Assembly (NCBI GenBank): GCA_019916065.1
Contig: CM034243.1
Coordinates: 28,112,147-28,176,146 of the forward strand
Reading direction: 5' to 3'
From: Vitellaria paradoxa
Taxonomy: Eukaryota; Streptophyta; Magnoliopsida; Ericales; Sapotaceae
Length of the DNA stretch: 64,000 nt
Positions 32,200 to 44,900 of this stretch are shown here, piece after piece. The position numbers were made by a program, and so were the translations under genes. Under the pieces are notes generated by a model. That model ran no database searches. It saw only the letters and a list, made by a program, of their open reading frames with translations, and was not told the DNA's origin. The number at the start of each line of letters is the position of its first letter. The stretch's first letter is position 1.

Positions 32200-34198
32200 T
32201 TAATAACGATAATAAGAAAGAGCAAAAAATACAGCTTGCACAAGAGTAAGAAGAAGCAACATGAGAGCAGCAACGAAGGAAACGAACGACGCGGGCTGTT
32301 GAAATAATTCCTCCACAGGTTCGCCATCCACACGTTCGTACGGCGCCTGCAGTGCTCGTTCGCGTCTTCCAGAATCTTCGAGTAAGTGAAGCTGCACGAG
32401 AGCCCGGCTCCTCTGCCGAGCTTGTAGAGCGCTCCAAGGATCACCTCGTCGTTGCCCATCCAATTCTCGATGATTCCACTGCGGCGGAATTCACGAGGAT
32501 TTGCATGAACTTCGCGTAGTTGGAAACGTATCTCCGGAGAGAAATGGGGAATTCCTTCTCGTATTCGATTAGGTTTTGGAGGAGATAGAAAGTTGCTCTC
32601 TGCGACTTTCAATGGTGGAATTCTGATTTCACCGTCTCTGAACTTTATGTCGAGCAAGTTGCTCGCTGCGTCGGCCTTCTTGAACTTGATTCCAGATTCT
32701 TGGAGCTCGTTTGCGTAGTTTATGAACTCGAAATCCAAATCCAATTCCACCGTCCCGGGAATTACCCTCTCAGCGGAAGGAGGGAGCAAGCAATAATGTA
32801 CAAGGCCGAGGAGATGCTTGGTCTCATGGATTGGAATCTGCTCTTGAGATGGTGCTTTTAGATTGTTACCCACCATGTTTTTGAAGAAATTGACGGCCAA
32901 ATCGACGAGGTTGTCTCGCGAGTCGTCTTCAACGTTGGTCATGTCGAAGAGTTCGATTGGGAGAAACAAGGGAAGTTGATTCACAATCGAAATCAAGTCA
33001 CGTCGCAGGGGATATAGATATTCTCCGGTGCTGAAAATTGGGTCGTCCTTGACCCTCCGTTGCTTATCCCATACTTGCGAAGCAACTCCATGACGAAAAA
33101 GCTGTCTAGACCCATGTTTGAAAGCAGAGCGCGTTTTCGTTCCTTATCTCTGTGCATTGAGCATAAGTTAATTAATTTGTCGCATCTCAAAAAAAAGTTG
33201 GAATAAAATGTATTTTGAATTATTTTTTTATGTTTGGGGTGTAAATCACAAATTACAAAAAAAAAAAAAAGTAATAATAATTCTATTTGAACGAATTTTT
33301 ATCTATTCGAACGGGTTTTGGTGAGCACATTTTACTTTTTATGTTAGAATTTTTTAAAATTTATAAAATTTTTATTAAAATTTGTAGATATTTATTGGAA
33401 TTTGTAAAGATATATAAATTTATAGAGATTTACGTAGTTAAAGGTAGAAAAAGTTTTGTAAAGATTTGCAAAAAATTGTAGAGGTTTGTAGAGATTTTTA
33501 GTATTTCTCCAAGCTCCAAACGCTCTCTTAATTTTATTTTTGGTCAAAAATGAATTAAAGGCATATTAAAGATTGAACATGCATGATAAAGATTTATGTG
33601 TAAATAATAAAATTAGACGATTAATATAGGTAAGTTGTTAGGTAGGGAATAAAGTAAGATTTTACCTTATATATTTTCTATCCAATATACAGACGATAGC
33701 TTAGATAGAGGGGAAGATCGTAACTCTAATAATCTAATTCTAATCTCCTAGATTTAAAAGATGGGGCAAACCACAAACTGAAATTAGATAACGAGACAAA
33801 CGGATATATTCCTACATTCACATGCATATAATATTTATCATATGCTTACATTTTTGCGCTTTTATCCTGTTTGTAACAACTCAGCGCCCGCTGACGCAAA
33901 ATTTTCACGGCAGCGTCGTAAAATTCATCGCTTCTCTCGCATTTTCGTGCCATTAACGAATGGAATGGGGGTACCTTGATTTGTGCGAATGCATCATGTC
34001 GTTGACCCAAACCTCAGGTTCATGAACACCGATTTTGACCGTCTTTGGGTAAAAAGGTCCGCGCTTGTATCCCGTTCGTAACAGAATACGATCAGGGACA
34101 CCACTTCTGTATTGCCCAGGTGATGCCGGAGATGGGTTTGGAAGATTTTCGTCCACCGGAATTGAGACATCTCCATCAACCTTTTTCATCTTAGTCAT
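32200..34198 (-). pseudogene. DUF247 family pseudogene, second full-length copy with frameshifts
   Basis: On the minus strand exon 1 opens at 34198 (MTKMKKVDGDVSIPVDENL). A frameshift near 33960 closes the frame (stop at about 33953), after which the true frame resumes (RQRALSCYKQD) to a GTAAGC donor near 33851. Exon 2 starts near 33160 and has the FFVMELLRKYG box and ISIVNQLPLFLPIELFD. Further damage includes a frame change near 33060, a loss of about 30 nt with two frame changes between 32600 and 32480 compared with the 28957 copy, and a one-base loss near 32295 before the C-terminal membrane helix. The stop is TAA at 32200-32202. The splice phase (AT|A) is compatible and has no stop, unlike the other copy. 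Identity to the first copy is high, so duplication is recent. Confidence 0.88.
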
Positions 34199-34205
34199 TG
34201 TATAC

Positions 34206-34237
<32 letters not shown>

Positions 34238-34830
34238 ATACACAACTCGCTCCTGCAGAGATATTTTCCCAATTGGCAACAGCAAGAAGAACAAAAGATG
34301 TACAAGAAGTAGAGATCAACGGTCTGACCTGATACGAACAAAAGTGCTGCTCCCTCGGACTGTCTCTGTGCTAATTCTCTCTGCATGATGGGAGATGGAA
34401 TTGGTTTAGCTCAAAAATGAGAGCCCAATGATTGAAGATTCTGTACTACCACGAGACCATGCACAGGTGGACCCACAAAGAAACAAGTTGGCAGGAACTT
34501 AATTTATTATCTTCTCCATTTGCGTAAAAAGAATTCAATTTTATATAAATTAGTATTGTAATTATATATATATACACACATATGTATGTACTATTTTTTC
34601 CTATTTAGGACCTTTTATAATAAGCCACAATATAAAAACTGATGAGGAGGTTGTGAATTTATAATAAGTCAACTGATTCTAATTTATATCATTTCTATTT
34701 TTATTTTTTTTATTTTTATTTTTTTTTAATATCAGGACTTTTTAATTTCATTCAAAGTCTAAACCTAACAGCTTTAATTTTTTTTTCTTTTAAAACTAGG
34801 ATTTAATCTGGACAGCAGGGATAGGCCATG

Positions 34831-36214
34831 GAATAAAAATTTGCTTATTCTAAAAGTCAAAACTAATTCTTCTATTTATGATCAAAATTTAATTCTATTT
34901 TCTTCAATTCATTTTGAATATATGATTATGTTATAAGCATATCCCTTAAAATTATTTATCTATTTTTTATTTTTTTAACTTAGGGTATTCAGTTCAGTTT
35001 ATGTGTACCTCAACTAGTCTCTGAAATTTTAAAATTAACGACTGGTAAATTTTTTTTTCTCAAAATGATATTCGAAATTCACTATTTCTTTTTTGTAGTT
35101 GTTTCTTATGTCATGATTAAGTTGAACTTTTCTCTCGGCATAAATTGATGAATGCATGCTTGGTTACGAAGCCACGAATGTTTTGTTGGGAAGAGTCAAA
35201 TTTAAGCTTTTTTATGGGATTAAATTTAGTTGTTTATAATTTTAATGTTTTACTCAAGATAACGACATAATTTTGACTAATGGCCATTATTTCAAAGGGT
35301 TCAAGTGTTATTATAATTTGTTACATAATATTGTTATAGTAAATTTTAATTATTTAATATTCACTATATTATGTGATTATTACAGTTTGTTACATACCAA
35401 GATGGTTTTAGTTATTAGTATTACTATGTGAATTAAATGAATCATCATAATAATTTTAGTTAAAAACGTTATTAAATTGCATGCGAGTATAAATTTTAAA
35501 TATTGAAGTTACTTACAATTAACAAAATAAAAAGGGGTAAGTATAACTTTTTTTTTTTTTTTGGTCATCTTTCATGTGTTATTTTCACTAATTTTGTTAT
35601 TGTTTGGTAAATTTTAAGTATGTTATTTATATGCATAAGAAAATGACAAAACAAAAGCTTCCAAATAGAAAATGTACTAATGCATAAAAAAAAATAATAA
35701 TAACAGACCAAAAAATTAGCCTTTTCTAATCAACACAAGGATTTTTTTTAATTTTTTTAATTTTTTTTATGATTGTAAATAACATATCTAAAAGATGAGA
35801 AAAAGCAGAAAGAAAAAAAAATTGATTCTTTTGGTTCCCAAACTTAACCTAATCCAACTTCGATGTTTGGTTGATTGTTTTATTTTCTTTTATGATTTTT
35901 TTTTTTATATTTCTTAAGCATTTGTTGCAGTACGATTATAGTTAACCTATTATCTAATGAACTGTAAAGGCAATATATCCGCAAAGCATCCCTAGTGGTA
36001 AAGTATATAAACCTCCAATTTCTTGGATGCTTATAACTGATTCAACAGGCTGAATATATATATATATATAGATATATGAAAACAAAAATTATAATAAAAT
36101 AAAGTACAGAAATGTATAAAATGGGTAACACTACCGATTATTCTTAAATCTTTTTTTTTTTTAAATTAATCAAGTTGCTCACCAGACTCACCAGACTCTG
36201 AAATATATCTTAGA
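34831..36214. other. No gene seen between the DUF247 array and the first SINE
   Basis: Very AT-rich sequence with short A or T runs and a (TA)n tract near 36055-36072. No coding segment is supported. Confidence 0.55.
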
Positions 36215-36379
36215 GTAATACTGTTTTCGATCGTGGCTTGTAACTCATGTGGTAGAGAGTTTTTTTTTTTTTTTTTAACTCGCTCACATCCCAAGTTCGA
36301 GTTCGTGAGAATTCTTTTCTTCCATCCCAATAATATTGTATGTTAGATGTTCTTAAAAAAAAAAAAAAAAAAAAACTAT
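36215..36379 (+). mobile_element. tRNA-derived SINE with poly(A) tail
   Basis: The sequence tggcttgtaactcatgtggtagag resembles a tRNA A box region and agttcgagttcgtg resembles a B box (RNA polymerase III internal promoter). They are about 40-50 bp apart with a T run between. A tail of about 20 A ends at 36376. No convincing target duplication was found, so both ends are approximate. No tRNA cloverleaf can be folded, so it is not a functional tRNA gene. Confidence 0.6.
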
Positions 36380-38699
36380 TCCCAAGATAATTAATGGAAA
36401 AAAGAATATGTAGATAAGGTGTATATTAACCTTAATTAAACAATAGACACAATAGAAAATGCAAGAGCCTAACATATAATATCACAAAATTGTCACAATG
36501 GGACAATCAAGACCACACTAAGTCATCCCCACAACAATACAAAAATTAATGATAAAATTAATAGTGGCAAAGTATATTTAGTAATAAAGTTATGATTTAA
36601 TAATTAAATAAAATAATTTTTATAATAAAATACTTTTTATCGGACTTATTGTGATAAATATAAAATGACGCATTGTCGCTAAAAATACGATGAGTTCTAC
36701 AATTTTTATTCTATCATTAATTTTTTTTATTTTTTTAATGACATAATAGAGATGGGAATCAAGACCAATTGCACAAATTATTTGTACACTTGAGATTGTT
36801 GGGTTAGCTAATCTTGAGATTGGCAGGGCATTGACCAAAATAAATTTTTGCTACTTACAGGTAGGAGGGAATGGAATCAAAATAAAAGTTGGAACAGAAT
36901 CAAAGAAGAAATGAAATGAGTATTAAATTAAATAATTTTAAAATTAAATGGTCATTTTATTCTAATTTTGATTTTAATTGAAATAAAAATCTAAAAGATG
37001 GTGGTCTACGATAAAGTAAATAGTGTAGGATGAGCAACTGATTGTCAGTTTTTTAAGTAAATAATGAGTAATTAAGTGACCTTTAAACAAGTCAAAAAAA
37101 CGTAAAAGTAATTAAGTGCTTAAAGAGGCATTAAGGAATACCCAAAAAAAAAAAAAATAATAATAAATAAATAAATATAAAGTTAAATTTACTTAATTAG
37201 ATAATTACCCCATTTGAAGTAAGAAAAAATAAGATAAATAGAGATAAAATATGATTTGAAATTAATTTTGACACATTTTTTCTGAAAAGTAATAAACCGT
37301 GAGAACGGTTTTTTAAATCCGTTCTCACGAATTCAAAAAAATTCACAAAAAATAACAATAATCCTTTGAAAGCTTTCGACATGAATAATATGATTATATA
37401 AAAAATTCACACATTCGATTAATTTACTTTCAAATTTTTAATTTTTTTTATCAAATATTAAAATTTTTTAAAATTAGTGATGGCAAAAAAATTACAGGTA
37501 CAAAAGTTGTTAGAAATTTATAATAATTTTTGAAATTTTTTAAGGATGCCTAACCGACCCAATATGTTACTTAAAAAATATTTTTAAACCCTGCGTAACT
37601 TATTATCAACCGTGAAAAGTTAAAGAATACTTAAAAGCGTTAAAAAAGACTCCACCAAATTTAAAACTTTATTAAATGCCTTTCTTTTTCTTATTATAAT
37701 AATATAAATAATTTTTCTCTATATTAATACTGTGTTACCTTTTGACACACCTATAAAAAATTTCCAACATATCCAACGAGATTTATTTACTAGTTTGTCA
37801 GGGTAATTTTAAGTTAAATTACTTATTATAAATCCTTGTCCTGCCCACAAAAGCTGAAATATCTGAAGAAATTGACCCTTGGTATAAAGTCTCTTTTGCT
37901 GCCACTGAATCTATGCCTTCATCCAAGCAAACAATCCCATTAAGCATGTAAACTGAGCAAGGAAAAGAGAGAGAGAGAGAGAGAGAGAGATTAAGGGGGT
38001 GTTTAGCTTGCCAAAAAATACAATAAAAATATAATGATTTGATATAAAAATGACATATAGTGAAATTTAATTAGTAAAAAGTACAAAAAGTTGGTAAAAA
38101 TTAGTGAATTTTAATTAATTTTAACCAACCAAACACTTCTTAAACTAAATGGAGAACCAATTGAAACAGAACAAAATACACAAAAATGAGGGCACTACCA
38201 TAACAACAAAATTTAACTCTAGACCTCATGACACCAAGGCCCTGTTATTATTATGTTAAGTTACCAACTACCTCAAAAACTTATGCTGTTAAGAAATCCA
38301 ACAATAAATATGAAGCTAACTTAAAACATAACTGAAATGAATAGGAATAGGAATAGCACACAAAGAAAAGGTCAAAGTAGCCTTATCCTTTCCATACACA
38401 CGTACCAAAGTGATTATTAGAACCCACTTAACTGTCATCCGGAGTCAGTTTCAAAGGGTCTTTTGATGCAATCCACTTTTTGCAAAGATAATATCATACA
38501 TAAACCGCGAATTATACACTCGCTTGCGCAGAGTTCTTTGAAAAACAGATGAAAACATTTAATAGTGGACTGATTTTTAAGTCCTCATGACAGATGCTCC
38601 ATGAAAATCCAAGTAGCAGATGGTGAAACCTGGCCGGTCATCGTGATGTGCTTGAAGAAGATCCAGTTGGCTGACAATGAAAGAAAATCTCATCACCAA
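36380..38699. other. No gene seen; short hairpin and (GA)n tract
   Basis: AT-rich intergenic sequence downstream of LNK2. It contains an 11-bp-stem inverted repeat at 37298-37329 and a (GA)n microsatellite at about 37969-37990. No coding segment is supported. Confidence 0.55.
37298..37329. repeat. Perfect inverted repeat, 11-bp arms, 10-base loop
   Basis: cgtgagaacgg is followed by ten A/T bases and then its exact complement ccgttctcacg. It stands out as GC-rich arms in an AT-rich region. It may be a MITE core or a hairpin; nothing further supports a function. Confidence 0.8.
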
Positions 38700-38710
38700 G
38701 TGAATCCATA

Positions 38711-38841
38711 ATCAAGACCAAAGGATAGCTCAGTGGATAGAACTCATGCACCCACAGAGTTGGCTGTGGATTTGAGTCTCATTGGGTGGCGTGGAGCTTT
38801 GGGTTTATTATAAGAGATGTGTAATGTTGAATGTTCTCCCC

Positions 38842-38872
<31 letters not shown>
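38711..38872 (+). mobile_element. tRNA-derived SINE with 11-bp target duplication, in the LNK2 3' region
   Basis: GTGAATCCATA occurs at 38700-38710 and 38873-38883. Between them lie an A-box-like word (atagctcagtggatagaac), a B-box-like word (gtggatttgagtctc), and a tail of about 29 A. This is the structure of an intact SINE moved by LINE machinery. It lies about 85 bp beyond the LNK2 stop codon, antisense to the gene, so it is probably inside the 3' UTR. Confidence 0.88.
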
Positions 38873-38873
<1 letters not shown>

Positions 38874-38955
38874 TGAATCCATACATACTCCATGAAAGAA
38901 AGTAAAAATGAACAGAAGAGACAAGGGAAGGTATTACCCTCGTATAGCTTTTCAA

Positions 38956-41900
38956 TCACCGAGACGCTTCTATCTCCATACCTTCTCCATCTGCCACTTC
39001 ATTATTGTTTGATGCATTATCAGAAGTGTCTACGCACACGCTGTTTCTAGAGTGATCTCCTTCAGTGAATAAGTGAGGATTTTTTGATCCTTGGAGTGAT
39101 GGGTTTTGTTTACTCTTGAAATGGTCAGGCAAGAATCCTTTTGGTGAGTTCAGTAAACCAGCATTGTTTCTTTCAAATGGAAGCTTAGTTGATGCTGGTG
39201 ATTCTGGTGTCTCAGGATGTATTCCTGATAACTCCAAAGGTCTGTGAAAGAGCAGATGGGCAACAGTTCGATCTATTGGATTGGTCTGCGTCTCCACATC
39301 GGGTGTTCGAGCGAACCTGAAATATAATAGCATCACACGGTCTGCTAGTATCATATATCACATATATAGTCATTTAACTGCTCTACTAGACAATTTGCAA
39401 CATTCAAATTGTGGCCTTGGCATAAAAGAGCTGTTAGTAGCAAGATCAATGAAATAACGCTACATACTTGTGGGGAAGATAACATGAAGTTTATTCTAAT
39501 GCACTAATAGCTTATCATTGTTGGTAATGCGAAAGAAGAAAACAAATACAACAGTGTCAAATGATCTCAATTTTGACCAAGTAGATCTTTCCACAGTTTA
39601 AGAGCCACGAGTACATGGATCTGGGTAAAACAAGCAGAAGTTGCAAAGCTTAGTAGTGTCGAACATATGAGAATTCGTAAATTTCTGGTTGTTTCTTGGC
39701 TGGATCAGTAAAATATAGTACTACTGGCAACAAAGGCGTGCAGATGCAACACTTCTAACTAATGACATCTTTCTAGGGAAATTCTGTTGGTTGTTTCTCT
39801 TGACTTTGTGAGATGTCAACACAAGTAAAAGACAATAGTCCTTACTCATCAATTGCCTTCGTCTTAGCAGTAGAAAGGTAAATTTGGCAATTAGTGGTTA
39901 CTCTCTTTGGAGGGAAAGGACATTGGATGTTCTAACATAGTATCGAGGGACCAAAAGTCATTAGGTGACTCATGCACAAGACTCCTGCATTGCGGAGTCT
40001 AAGGATGGTCAAATATAGGCGGCCTTTCTTCTGGAAGTAGAGAGGTTTGAGTGTAGGGTTTTAACATTTGACCCCCATGTTGTAATGTAACAACCTTATG
40101 CAACTCCAACGTATAATTTTGCTTAGATTTCATTCCCATGGGAAATGTCGCAGATTGAAGGGAACAGGTGGATAGGAAGAGATAAAACCTTCAATTTCCC
40201 TTTCGCAATAGTGTTGCCAACACTCAAATTGTATGTAGTGATGAACATGCTCAAGTACATTAAGCACTCTGATTTAACGATTCGGGTTTATTTTTCTTCA
40301 TGACCACAAAAAAGGGTTCTAACCCAATCAAAACTAGGGATGGCAATGGGTTGTGTTCAGGGAAAGTTTGTCTTAATCCTACCTGACCCTAATAAGAAAA
40401 ACCCTCCTTATAGCTGCCCCATAATAGTAACAGGAAGAGCTCATCCATCCCATACTGACTTCCACTAAACTAATCAGGTCAAGAGGGTTAAATCAACAAA
40501 GGCATTGAAAGCAAAATTAATTTTCATAAAAAACTAAAATAATGCAAATTAAATGAATGTAAAGAATAATATAAAAATACAATAATGGTATTCGTTTGTT
40601 ACTTTATACTAATAAGCATTATCTGGAGATAATCATATTTTAAAAGGGATATTTCGTATATTTTTATTACATAATTGGGGTAGGTTCAGGTTAGAATGAT
40701 CAAAACCTTAACTCTTTCCATACTCACTTCGGGTTTTTATTATCTGTCCAATACATGCTTCGAGTTTAATTATTCAAATCTCAAACCCCGTCCTATTAGG
40801 ATCAGGGTGAGGTAGGTAATCGGGTACTAAGGTTAAATTGTCATCCCTATATCAAACCAACTCTATTGGCAATGAAATCACAACTATAAAGCGGCAAAAA
40901 TAGGAAGGTTAAGCTGGGTTGTAGCAGTTCCATGTAATATTGATATAAGCACCTTGCCAGAACCTCAATGCATCTTGCCAAAAAGTTGACAGGTGTGTGA
41001 GTATATCACACGTAAAGTCATGGAACTAACCTATTAGACAATGTCCAATACTTCAAAGGCTGCGTTTGTTTGGCAGATGTAGGACTCTAGATTGGATTTG
41101 CTATATATGGGTCCCACAAATTCTTTGATTGATAACAACAGGGGGGAAGAGAGGGAGGGATTGCTATACCCTCAAAATGGGGATGTGGTACCATGGGGGG
41201 GGGGGGCCGACATATCCCCCACTCCCAGATTTGCTTTATGTCAAAATTCAAAAGTCCAAAATAATTTTTTGCCACGTCTCTTATCAAATCACATCTCATA
41301 TCCCACTTTATATCCTACCAACCAAACACAAAATATATAATCCTACAAAAAATCAATGCCATGTTATATTTAATCTGATACGTTATCTCATAATATTATT
41401 CATCCTCCATTATCCAATCCCTCAAATCAAACGTAGCCATAATGTGGTCATCAAATAAAAGAACTGTGTAAAATTTTGAATGATGGAAAGCTACATAACG
41501 TGAAGTTAGCTTAATTCATTAATGGGCCATCTTTGTTGACAACACATAAGAAGAAAATAAATACAATAGCGGCAAATGTTTTTATAGTTTTTTGAGAAGA
41601 AAAATAATTCTCTTATTGCTTAATGATAAATGTACAACCTATAAATAATCGAAGAAGAGAAGTTCCTTTCACTATTCTAAGTAACAAGAAATTAATTACC
41701 ACAAAATCAAGAACTACAAAATAGGAAACAAACTAGTAAAATGATCCCAATTGCTGCAACGGTATCCCTGAAAATCAGGAATCAGGTATTTCCACACTCC
41801 CCTCAATCTAGACGTAGATGTTAATCAAGCAAAACTTGGTACTCAGATCTTTAAATTTCTTCCTTGGTAGAGCTTTAGTGAGGATATATGCTATTTCTTA

Positions 41901-44900
41901 GCCTGTCAGTGTATAGTAGACTAACCGTCCATTTTCTATCTTCTCCTTTATGAAGTGGCGATCTATCTCCACATGTTTTATCCTGTCATGATGCGCCAGA
42001 TTCTTTGCAATGTTAATAGCTAATTCATTGTCACAAAATGTTTTCATTGGTTCAGAAGTGATGATTCCTAATTCCTTCATTAGTTTTTTAAGCCATACTC
42101 CCTCACAAATTCTAAGTGTTATAGCTCTAAACTTCACTTCTATGTTGCTCTGAGATGCTTGTTTCTTACTTCACCGTGTTACAAGGTTTCCCCACACACA
42201 CGTACAATAACCAGATGTTGACTTTCTATCAGTTACTGATCCGACCTAGTCAACATCAGCGAACACTTCAATATCTTTCCTTGTAGTTTTCCTGAAGTAT
42301 AAGCCTTTTACTAGGTTTCATTTTGAGGTACCTCAATATCCAGTTCTTTAGTTGGATTATTCATGAATTGACCAACTACACAAACTGAGAACTCAATATC
42401 TGGTCTGGTGTGCGAGAGATAAATCAGCTCCCCAACAAGTCTTCGATATCTGCCTTTGTCCACTAGAACACTGTCCTTATTTGCTACAAGCTTAGTAGTT
42501 AAGTCCATGACATCTCAGACAGTTTGCACCCAAGCATTCTTGTCTTTTTAAGAAGATCTAGGACATAGTTCCATTGTGACACTAAAATTCCCTTTCTTGA
42601 CCAGGCTACTTCCATTCTAAGAAAGTATTTTAGGCTCCCAAGATCCTTGGTTTCGAATTCTTTGGCGAGTAAGGTTTTGAGCTTGATCAGTTCACCTTCA
42701 AAATCACCTATTAAGATCATATCGTCTACATATACAATGAGAATTGCCAATTTTTCCTTCGAGTGAGTGTTTGATAAACAAAGTATGATATGCTTGACAC
42801 TAGGAATACCCAAACTTCTTTACTGTTTTGTTGAACTTGTCAAACCAAACTCTTGGGGATTGCTTCAGACCATAAAGGGATTTCTTGGGCTTGCATACCT
42901 ATAGTTGCTAGGCCATTGGCTTGGTCTCGTTTTCGATTTTTATCTTCCAAGCTGAGGACGTTTGATTTGTATGTTCTAGCTTGAGTGTCAGAATATGAGT
43001 TTGTCCAGTAGTGTAAAACACTTCTGGTATTTTGAGTTCTTTGGTCACTGGCTAACCCTACCCATTATATTATAAATAATCTGTGCTAATAGTCAAAGAG
43101 CAGACCCTTTAATCTTCTCCCTAATTCTCTCTCTCTCTCTTAAAGTCTCCTTCTCTATTACCAACTATCACCAACATAATTTTTGAGTGTACACGGAGTT
43201 AGTGCCTTGTTCACTTGATGTGGGCATCCCCTAAATAGTAAATCTTGAGAGTATCAACTTAAACTTCTATTCTTATTTCCAAAATTCAATTAAATTTCAA
43301 TGCATAGCAATATAAAAGTTCAACTTACTGAAATAATATGAATCGCATTTTTGGCAACAAACCTGCCATGACTACTCGTTTCCTCTGTTGCGAGAGCTTC
43401 AAGCTCATCTTTGCAATTTTTATTTGTACTGCTTGTATCAGTAGCATAATGCCTTTGCATTGCACTTTGAGCCAGTCGAAATAAGCTATCTCGTATGCAA
43501 AGTCTTATTCGGATGTCCAACTGTGAGAATGTAGTTTTGGTAGTTAGATTATAACCTTGTTGATGTTATTCTACCAAAGAAAGATTGTGCTCACAAATAT
43601 AACAATTTTTACCCTGTCAATAATATCTTGAAGCTGGTGAAGAATTGCATCCTCCACTGAATAATACTCATCAATTGCCATAGTGATTGTATTTGAGTCA
43701 TCCTGTTCAATGGGTGAGTTTGGATCAACAGAGGGCAGACCGCTAACATTTTCTTCAACTTCTATATTCCCACCCGGAATCAGCTGAATTTTCTTTTCAT
43801 TCACACACTTTTGGGCAATAGAATGATCAATACCGGAGACTTGATGGCTAAGTTGCTGCTGCTGCTCTTGAATAGCAAGCAGTGCCTGCATTTGCTGCCG
43901 ACGCCTCAATTTTTCAATTTTTTCTTGTGGTGTCATTATGAGAGACTGGATGGAGACGCTGGGGGACCTGGTTGAAGGATTTGTATTACTTGTAGAAACT
44001 TCATAACCAGGGAGTGTTGCTTTATTATATCCTTTACCATTAATTTGCGGCAAACAAATCAGGGTAGAATATTGATTTTTGCTACTTTCATACTCTGAAG
44101 GGGCCGCAAATGGGTTGGGATAATGCTGATATTGTGAAGACGCAGGTCCCTGAAGCTGTGTTTGCTGACAGATGACAGGAGTACAATTTTGTGGAATTGA
44201 TGGTGAAATTTGACCACCAAGTCGTTCGAATTGGTTTGCATGTGGAGACCAGGTACAACATGAATCCTGCAATTGTTCTTCACATCCTACTGACTTTTTC
44301 CTGCCTTTTAGACTTCTTTTCTGATTCTTCACCTGTGCATGTAAAATCAACCATTCAATTTGATGTTCAAGCACATATAAGAAAGAGAAAAAACAAAACA
44401 AAAGATACGATATTAAAAAATAAATAAGAAAAGTTGGATAGCAGCAGGGATTTTCTAAGAGCCGCACATGTTTAAATCAATATCTATTTGACAGGCCGCT
44501 AAGATCCTGTTTGGATTCTGTATTTTCCTTCTAATGAACTTTTAGCATATTATAAAAAAAGAATGAAGGTCCACAAAGTTTAATACTCTGGAACTGTAAG
44601 GTTTTCCCCCTTTTCTCTTTTCATAAATTCTTGGTAAATTGAATGACAGGTGGAGTGAATGTAGACATCAAATAGTATATTACGGCCTATGGTCCTAAAA
44701 TTCATAGATTTTCTATCTATTCTATGTTATAAAAGCAAACACTGGTAATTTTAGTTCATGGACGTAGGATAATTGTAAATATCAAGCAACTTGCAGCTCC
44801 CTGAAGGATATTTGAAATATCAGAGCCTGAACTTGTGATCAAGTTTTTTATTGTTTTAGAATAACATTTAATGGTCAATTCACATAGAGAGTCTTGAGCA

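Noticed and set aside
36228..36300. Possible functional tRNA gene
   Set aside because: A- and B-box-like words are present but spacing is distorted by a T run and no cloverleaf can be folded. The poly(A) tail indicates a SINE.
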